Program-made: the position numbers and the translations under genes
Assembly (NCBI GenBank): GCA_000434115.1
Contig: FR894019.1
Span: forward strand, 1-9,336
DNA: 9,336 nt
DNA from: Roseburia sp. CAG:309
Lineage (GTDB): Bacteria > Bacillota > Clostridia > Lachnospirales > Lachnospiraceae
Reading direction: 5' to 3'
Notes under the pieces: generated by a model
What the model was told of the DNA's origin: nothing
Database searches by the model: none
Seen by the model: the letters and a program-made list of their open reading frames with translations, nothing else
Shown: positions 4,250-9,336 of the stretch, piece by piece
Numbering within the stretch: the first letter of the stretch is position 1
Layout of the letters: the number at the start of each line of letters is the position of its first letter

Positions 4250-6760
4250 TTATTTATCAAATTTCCAACTATCTGTCAAAACGTTTGTCTTTTCAAATAC
4301 AAAGTATACGGTATGCTCGCCGGTTACTTTCTTATTAAGTGCAGCGACACATTCTTTGTATTCCGTCATAGATGTGTCACTCAGTTTCATACTTACCGTA
4401 GAAGCTCCGTCGTCGCCAAAGTCTACATTTGCCACTCCGATATAACTTCCTACTTCTGTATTGTAAAGAGAATAATTTGCGCCATTCCACAATGCATTTG
4501 AACTTGCTTCAGTATTAGCAATCGTTCCTACCTGGTTTGCAATTGCGAAGGACTCGGCTTCTATCGTATTATAAGGATTTACGGTTCCAACTGCGGTTAC
4601 ACCTTTTGCCGTCATTTTTGTGTCTGCTATTGTACCATCTTTGTTTTTGAAGTTTCCATTTTCTCCCAAATTCAAGATGTCCGCATATGTTGTTCTGTAA
4701 TCGTCTTTGGTTCCCAATGCCAGTGTATCTTTCTTTGTATGATAGAACGCATACCAGGTTCCTTTGAACTCTGCAAAACAGTGATGATTATTTCCGCTTG
4801 CTCCGAAATAAGTTCCCGGATTTTTCAATACACAGCCGACAAATTTGAATCCTGTCATCGGATTATCACTTTCCATTACGGCGATATTTGCTGTCGGTAC
4901 ATTTTTATCACGTCCGGAGAAGTCTGTCCAGTTTGTACAGTAACTATAATAATATTTCTCTCCGATTTTGTTGATTCCGGAATCTTCAAACATATATGGT
5001 GCGTCAATTGTGACAGGGTCGCCATCCAGACTTATCATATCATCTGCAAGTTTTACAACTCGTCCGCATTTTGGATTCTTGATAAAATCTTCCGGCTTGT
5101 CTGTTGTGTCACCAATTCCTCCAAAGTACAGATATCCGGTTCCGTCATCATCAACCAATACAGCCGGGTCAAACAGCCATCCAATCTTAGATCCGGAACA
5201 TCCCGGGGTATTGCGGCTGATCAGCTGTTTTCCAATTGGGTCTTTCCATGGCCCTGTCGGACTGTCTGCTTCCAACACTCCAATTCCACTGCCATTGTCA
5301 GCGAAATACAAGAAGAATTTTTCTTTTCCGTTAATTGTCTTATGACATGCTGCCGGTGCCCAGGAATTTGATGCCCATTTCGCTGCTCCTTTTGAGCCTG
5401 CTACCGGAATCGCACCATGATCTGTCCAGTTTACCATGTCAGCCGATGAATATACATTAATGGTATTGATCTTTGAATAGTTATTGTTCGCATCCGGAGT
5501 TTTCTCGTACTGCTGGGAATCGTTTGTACCATATACATAGATTCTTCCATTGTATTCCATCGCGTATGGATCTGCAGTCAAACGGGAAGTCATGATCGGA
5601 TTGCTTACGGATGTTTTACCCAAACCAAGGGAAAGATCCGGATAATCAACGCCTGCGGCTGCTTTTGCCACACCGCTGATCGTCACTTCATCCAGATAGA
5701 AATCCATCATGTTGCCGGACTCATATACCGACTGCCAGTAAATAATGATCTGTCCGTTATGTTCCGGAACATTCATTTTTGCTTCACATTTTGTCCATGT
5801 GTCATTTGGCAGATCAAATGTCTTGATTCCATCATATCTCGTCTCACCACTTCCGTTGACGTACTGCATAGAAAGATCAATCTGACTTGCCTCACCGGTA
5901 GTCTGTTTCGCATAGAATGTGATTTCATAATCATTATCGGTCTCTGCGAACGACGTTACATCGATAGATGCTCCATGCCATTCTTTCGAACGGTTAGCAA
6001 TCTTGGCACTCTTGCCTGTACCATTTGCGCCATCTTCTACGATAGAGACCGAAGCATCTCCACGTTTTTCGATCGGATCTGTATTGTCATCTTCCATCGT
6101 GGCATTTACAAGGACTGCCGGTGTAGGTTCCGGTGTCGTCTCTCCTGCAGGTGCTTCTGTCGGAGTCGCCGTCGGATCCAATCCCGGACCATTTACTTCC
6201 GCAATTTTATTTGCCTCTGTAATCTTATCCAAATATACAGATACCGATTTTGTTCCTTTTGTCGGCTCTTTGGATTCCTGTGGTGCTATAGATGGCGATG
6301 TTGTCGGTGCCAAAGATGGATTTGCTGGTGTCATGTTTGTCCCTCCTGGTGTTGTGGTCGTCTGTGGTACTGTTGATACCTGTGGTGTCACGGATGTCTG
6401 TGGAGTAACTGTTGTCTGGCTGTTCTTTTTTACCAGAACCTTTACCACACCAATTTTCCGTTTTTTACCTTTTTTTGATACTTCTTTGACAGTAATTTTC
6501 GCTGTACCAGCTGTCACTGCCTTTACCTTCCCCTTTTTGGTTACCGTTGCCACCTTCTTCTTACTGGAAGAAAAGGTATAGCGGCAGCCTTTCTTCTTGT
6601 TCTTCACTTTGATCACTTTACTCTTGCCTTGTGTCAATGTCATTTTCTTTGTTCCAAGCTTTGCTTTCTTTGCTGCCATCGCATCTTCTCCACCTGCTCC
6701 GGCTACCAAAGAAACAACAAGTGCTGTGGATAACACAATACAACTCAATTTTCTCTTCAT
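4250..6760 (-). CDS. Secreted GH43 glycosidase with Ig-like domain and carbohydrate-binding modules
   Basis: An 836-residue exported enzyme, probably an arabinofuranosidase or xylosidase acting on arabinoxylan outside the cell. Order of parts: signal peptide (1-29, cleavage likely after AMA); a lysine-rich BIG2-type Ig-like domain (about 31-112), which may bind the cell surface; a Thr/Pro-rich linker (about 114-215); a CBM4/9- or CBM22-like beta-sandwich (about 217-363, NATMEDD to LDEVTISG); a GH43 five-bladed propeller (about 387-725); and a CBM6-like module (about 727-836, NTIEAESFAIA to DSWKFDK). Likely catalytic residues are Asp397 (TADPYAM, base), Asp531 (FDPAVLVDDDG, pKa modulator) and Glu592 (MFEDSG, acid). 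The CBM6-like module is short and seems to lack part of its middle strands. Start: AAGGAGG 8 nt before ATG. Divergent from the AraC-type gene at 6954, its likely regulator. The exact substrate cannot be read from sequence. Confidence 0.9.
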   Translation of the reverse strand: MKRKLSCIVLSTALVVSLVAGAGGEDAMAAKKAKLGTKKMTLTQGKSKVIKVKNKKKGCRYTFSSSKKKVATVTKKGKVKAVTAGTAKITVKEVSKKGKKRKIGVVKVLVKKNSQTTVTPQTSVTPQVSTVPQTTTTPGGTNMTPANPSLAPTTSPSIAPQESKEPTKGTKSVSVYLDKITEANKIAEVNGPGLDPTATPTEAPAGETTPEPTPAVLVNATMEDDNTDPIEKRGDASVSIVEDGANGTGKSAKIANRSKEWHGASIDVTSFAETDNDYEITFYAKQTTGEASQIDLSMQYVNGSGETRYDGIKTFDLPNDTWTKCEAKMNVPEHNGQIIIYWQSVYESGNMMDFYLDEVTISGVAKAAAGVDYPDLSLGLGKTSVSNPIMTSRLTADPYAMEYNGRIYVYGTNDSQQYEKTPDANNNYSKINTINVYSSADMVNWTDHGAIPVAGSKGAAKWASNSWAPAACHKTINGKEKFFLYFADNGSGIGVLEADSPTGPWKDPIGKQLISRNTPGCSGSKIGWLFDPAVLVDDDGTGYLYFGGIGDTTDKPEDFIKNPKCGRVVKLADDMISLDGDPVTIDAPYMFEDSGINKIGEKYYYSYCTNWTDFSGRDKNVPTANIAVMESDNPMTGFKFVGCVLKNPGTYFGASGNNHHCFAEFKGTWYAFYHTKKDTLALGTKDDYRTTYADILNLGENGNFKNKDGTIADTKMTAKGVTAVGTVNPYNTIEAESFAIANQVGTIANTEASSNALWNGANYSLYNTEVGSYIGVANVDFGDDGASTVSMKLSDTSMTEYKECVAALNKKVTGEHTVYFVFEKTNVLTDSWKFDK

Positions 6761-6798
6761 AATGTAAACCTCCTTATTTTCTTCAAATTGTTATTTCT

Positions 6799-6827
6799 AT
6801 TTTACTGCGTTCTCTCTTTCAATACAA
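6799..6827 (-). promoter_or_regulatory. Candidate SigA promoter for the GH43 gene
   Basis: The minus strand has TTGTAT (6822-6827), 17 bp, then TAAAAT (6799-6804), about 25 nt before the GH43 SD. The match is moderate (-10 is 5/6, -35 is 3/6), as expected for an activator-dependent promoter. The upstream 70 bp to the facing araC promoter would hold any AraC operator; I see no clear repeated half-sites. Confidence 0.45.
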
Positions 6828-6892
6828 TGATCTATCCTCTTCGATTTTTGATATATCTGGTACGCATTTAATTATATTGTTCGAAATATTTA

Positions 6893-6921
6893 TTGTATGT
6901 GTATAAATTTATTGATATAAT
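6893..6921 (+). promoter_or_regulatory. SigA promoter for the AraC-family gene
   Basis: TTGTAT (6893-6898), a 17-bp spacer and a perfect TATAAT (6916-6921) lie 19 nt before AGGAGG (6941-6946) and the start codon. Confidence 0.65.
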
Positions 6922-6953
6922 ACGTTTATAAAGTAGTCAAAGGAGGTTGTTAT

Positions 6954-7727
6954 ATGATAAAAGTAATCTATGCGATGGTCAACCAGGAGATGCCGGAAGA
7001 TTTTGTTGACGATCTGTTTTTTGCAGAGGGGGAGTATGAAATTATGTTATTTGATTCTCCGATCATCGTTGACGTAAACGGCCAAATACAGGAATTTCCG
7101 GAGCATCACTGCATTTTATACAAGCCCGGGCAACACATTTATTATCGTGCAAAATCCGGAAAACTTCTATATACATGGATTCGTTTTAACTGTGATGAAT
7201 CACTTTTTACAGAAGACTACATTCCTTTTGGCGTACCTATTTTCTGCCCGGATTTCGGCTGTTACCGAGAGTATTTTTTAGATGTCGCCAATGAAAATTA
7301 TTGGAATCATGACAGCCGCCAGCTGGTTTTGGAAAAGTTAATGCACATTATCTTCCACCGGCTTCACGATTATGCTTTTTTGAATACGGATTTATCGCGA
7401 TACCGCGAACGTTTGATTGATCTTAGAAATAATATTTATGCCCACCCGGAATTTGACTGGACATTAGAATATATGGCAGAATATGTAAATTTAAGTGTGC
7501 GCGCCCTGCAAAAACAATACAAGGCATTCGCACACATCTCCTGCATAAATGAAGTAATTGAAAGTCGTCTTGAACACTCAAAAGTGCTTCTCAGCCGCAC
7601 CTCCGACAGCATACAGGAAATCAGTTTTGCCTGCGGCTATCGGAATGTGGAGCATTTCTGCCGCCAATTTAAGCAGCATGAAAATATGACACCAAACCAA
7701 TATCGAAAAGAACACCGTTCTCTTTAG
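6954..7727 (+). CDS. AraC-family transcriptional regulator
   Basis: A 257-residue DNA-binding regulator. Residues about 1-145 form a cupin-like sensing domain (YEIMLFDSPIIVDVNGQIQEF and HHCILYKPGQHIYYRA are typical of AraC N-terminal beta-barrels). Residues about 158-257 carry two helix-turn-helix units: the first in WTLEYMAEYVNLSVRALQKQY, the second in SIQEISFACGYRNVEHFCRQF followed by the family signature MTPNQYRKEHR. The ATG has AGGAGG 7 nt upstream. It is divergent from the secreted GH43 gene with 193 bp between them, the usual layout of a sugar-responsive activator and its target, so it probably controls GH43 in response to a plant-derived oligosaccharide (inferred). It ends 3 bp before the convergent fliS stop, leaving no room for a terminator. 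Confidence 0.92.
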   Translation: MIKVIYAMVNQEMPEDFVDDLFFAEGEYEIMLFDSPIIVDVNGQIQEFPEHHCILYKPGQHIYYRAKSGKLLYTWIRFNCDESLFTEDYIPFGVPIFCPDFGCYREYFLDVANENYWNHDSRQLVLEKLMHIIFHRLHDYAFLNTDLSRYRERLIDLRNNIYAHPEFDWTLEYMAEYVNLSVRALQKQYKAFAHISCINEVIESRLEHSKVLLSRTSDSIQEISFACGYRNVEHFCRQFKQHENMTPNQYRKEHRSL

Positions 7728-7730
7728 CAG

Positions 7731-8222
7731 TTACGCTTCAAATCCGCGGTTTTTGCCGATATCGACACCGATCGTTTCGTTCAAGCTTCCTCTGCCATAC
7801 GTAAGTCCGGCGTAAATCTGCTGTACATTTTTCATAACCGCCTCCGACGTATCCTGCTTTGCAACCTCGCGGAATGACGGAAGAAGTCTTTCCATCACAT
7901 GCGTGGCATGCGCAAATCGTTCGCTGTCGCGCAGTGCCATTCCCTGACACAATTCGTGATACGAATAGATGTACAACCGACGGAGATAAAAGGAAATTTC
8001 ATATTGAAAATCGAGACTTCCCATCAATTCCGTCAAAAGTCCTCTGGCGCGTTCCATTTCACGGCGGCATGCCGGCATGTCGCCCTGTTTCATCTGCGCA
8101 TCGCCCTCTTTAACACTATCCAAAAATGCTTCGTACATGATCACCACCAGCTCACTGCGGTTTGCCTGGGATACACGTGCTGCGTAAGCATTTAATTTTT
8201 CTTTTTCCATCGCACTCACCAT
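7731..8222 (-). CDS. fliS: Flagellar export chaperone FliS
   Basis: FliS binds the disordered C-terminus of newly made flagellin, preventing premature polymerisation and delivering it to the export gate. The 163 residues include the helical-bundle pattern of the family: NAYAARVSQANRSELVVIMY, then DFQYEISFYLRRLYIYSYHE, then an ERFAHATHVMERLLPSF helix. It is about 30 residues longer than a typical FliS (125-135); the extra C-terminal part contains QQIYAGLTYGRGSLNE. It follows the flagellin at 8245 by 22 nt on the same strand, so the pair is co-transcribed and functionally linked. The start is uncertain: ATG at 8220-8222 has only an AAAG upstream, while ATG at 8208-8210 (159 residues) has GGTGAG 4 nt upstream; either is possible. 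Confidence 0.85.
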   Translation of the reverse strand: MVSAMEKEKLNAYAARVSQANRSELVVIMYEAFLDSVKEGDAQMKQGDMPACRREMERARGLLTELMGSLDFQYEISFYLRRLYIYSYHELCQGMALRDSERFAHATHVMERLLPSFREVAKQDTSEAVMKNVQQIYAGLTYGRGSLNETIGVDIGKNRGFEA

Positions 8223-8244
8223 TTTCTTTCGCTATATATCAAAA

Positions 8245-9336
8245 TCAGCCTTGAAGCAGCTGCAAAATTGTCTGTGGACGGTTATTTGCCTGTGCCAGCA
8301 TAGAAGTTCCTGCCTGACTGAGCACGGTAAGCTGTGTATATTCTGTCATTTCTTCCGCCATATCCACATCTTCAATGCGGGAACATGCCTCTGTCAGATT
8401 CTGGGAAGTAGTATCCAGACTTGATGTGGCAGAATCCAAACGGTTTTCATACGCACCCAGTTTTGCGCGAATTGCTGATACCTGTGTGATCGCTTCGTCA
8501 AAAAGAGTAATGCTTGCCTGCGATCCATCGTGCGTACACACATTGCAATACTGGATATTTAATGATTGACAGGTAACTGCCGGAATCGAAATGTCAATAT
8601 CCTGTCCCTCATTGGAGCCAATCTGAATGGCTACAAATCCGGCATCGAGTACCGTCACGTCTGCATCGGTTCCTGCTTCCGCCCCGGCTACATCAAAAAT
8701 CATTTGAAAACCACCGCGGTCGGATACAGTCACACGATTTCCTTCTACAAATGTAGTCGCTGTTTTGGAAAATCCTGAGGTGGTATCCAATGCTACGACA
8801 GCATCTTTTCCCTGTGTGATCGTAGCGCCGTCTACGCCAAGTTTCCTTGCAAGTTCCGGATCGTCTGTTGTAATCTCGATATTTCGGGAAGCACCATAAA
8901 TTTTGGATTCAAAATACAGACTGGAAGCAGCATTCAGCGGTACTTCCTGCGGATTTCCGTCTGCATCGGTTCCATTAACCGGAAGGACATCAATATTCAT
9001 ACTCTCACAGCAATCACGGATCTTTGCATACGCCTCTTCCAAAGTCTCACCCTTTTTAATCTCGATGCTCTGTCCATTGATCTGCACTTTTCCATCTTTT
9101 GTAAATACATCCGTTGCAGCCATTGTAAGCGCACCTGAAGTTACGTTGGTCTTGGTCGCTTCCTGTGTAATTGTCATACTGTATGTCGTCAGTGCAACAT
9201 CGTCTGTCATGGAAATAACACTCACGCCTGTATTACTGGAAGAAGTCTGGCGGCAGCAGGTTCCGTCCAATATACTCTTTGTATTAAATTCGGTATCCGA
9301 AGCAAGTCGGTCGATCTCACTCATCAATGCCTCAAT
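8245..9336 (-). CDS. Flagellin, C-terminal part (gene runs off the right edge)
   Basis: Filament subunit; 363 residues are visible and the N-terminal D0/D1 part is outside the window. The visible part starts in the conserved D1 region (IEALMSEIDRLASDTEFNTKSILDG), passes through a variable centre with a flagellin hook-IN-like motif (VQINGQSIEIKKGETLEEAYAKI ending in SRNIEIT and LARKLGV), and ends with the conserved C-terminal D1/D0 helices (AIRAKLGAYENRLDSATSSL, then RIEDVDMAEEM, then SMLAQANNRPQTILQLLQ). Eight cysteines (visible residues 27, 28, 109, 110, 256, 264, 267, 318) are odd for a flagellin, a protein class usually poor in or free of cysteine. fliS follows after 22 nt. It is a different gene from the flagellin at 1-119, which starts a new reading frame. 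Confidence 0.93.
   Translation of the reverse strand: MEALMSEIDRLASDTEFNTKSILDGTCCRQTSSSNTGVSVISMTDDVALTTYSMTITQEATKTNVTSGALTMAATDVFTKDGKVQINGQSIEIKKGETLEEAYAKIRDCCESMNIDVLPVNGTDADGNPQEVPLNAASSLYFESKIYGASRNIEITTDDPELARKLGVDGATITQGKDAVVALDTTSGFSKTATTFVEGNRVTVSDRGGFQMIFDVAGAEAGTDADVTVLDAGFVAIQIGSNEGQDIDISIPAVTCQSLNIQYCNVCTHDGSQASITLFDEAITQVSAIRAKLGAYENRLDSATSSLDTTSQNLTEACSRIEDVDMAEEMTEYTQLTVLSQAGTSMLAQANNRPQTILQLLQG

Noticed and set aside
4228..4250. Second terminator TAAGAG/CTCTTA plus T-run
   Set aside because: A six-pair AT-rich stem overlapping the GH43 stop region; too weak to list separately beside the hairpin at 4148-4180.
1..9336. CRISPR arrays, tRNA or rRNA genes, toxin-antitoxin or anti-phage systems
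   Set aside because: No regularly spaced direct repeats, no cloverleaf or rRNA-like segments, and no gene pairs of those kinds were found.

Overview
The window looks like chromosomal DNA from a motile, fibre-degrading Firmicute of the Lachnospiraceae type (Roseburia, Agathobacter or Butyrivibrio-like). The reasons are the flagellin style (start MIVQHNITSMNANRQLG, end ...LAQANNRPQTILQLLQG), a csrA-flagellin pair, strong AGGAGG ribosome binding sites, and a secreted GH43 enzyme with a lysine-rich Ig-like domain and CBMs. The genus is inference.

Layout, left to right. 1-510: on the minus strand, csrA followed by the first 39 codons of a flagellin that leaves the window. The 148-nt leader between them is rich in GGA motifs and carries a textbook CsrA-binding hairpin and a CsrA-type site over the flagellin Shine-Dalgarno. 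563-1320: a predicted invertible segment. Two 26-bp inverted repeats (25/26 identical, 20 bp perfect) enclose a compact tyrosine recombinase gene and, between its stop codon and the left repeat, a near-consensus sigma-28/SigD promoter (TAAA-N15-GTCGATAT) aimed out of the segment at csrA and flagellin. 1399-1435: a terminator that insulates the switch from the next gene. 1472-2380: a degenerate CobL/CbiT-like protein (minus). 2519-4112: mtnN and a SEC-C-type methionine aminopeptidase (plus), closed by a terminator. 4250-6760: a secreted multidomain GH43 glycosidase (minus), divergent from an AraC-family regulator (6954-7727, plus). 7731-9336: fliS and the 3' part of a second, cysteine-containing flagellin (minus).

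Main point: the left part reads as a self-contained flagellar phase-variation module. In the orientation shown, the sigma-28 promoter would transcribe csrA and then flagellin (ON). Inversion by the internal recombinase would turn the promoter away (OFF). On top of this DNA switch, CsrA made from the same transcript could limit flagellin translation, and probably its own, giving two layers of control. The right flagellin-fliS pair lies outside the switch, so inversion might change which flagellin is made or how much. The metabolic and GH43/AraC genes between the two flagellar blocks have no obvious mechanistic link to motility.
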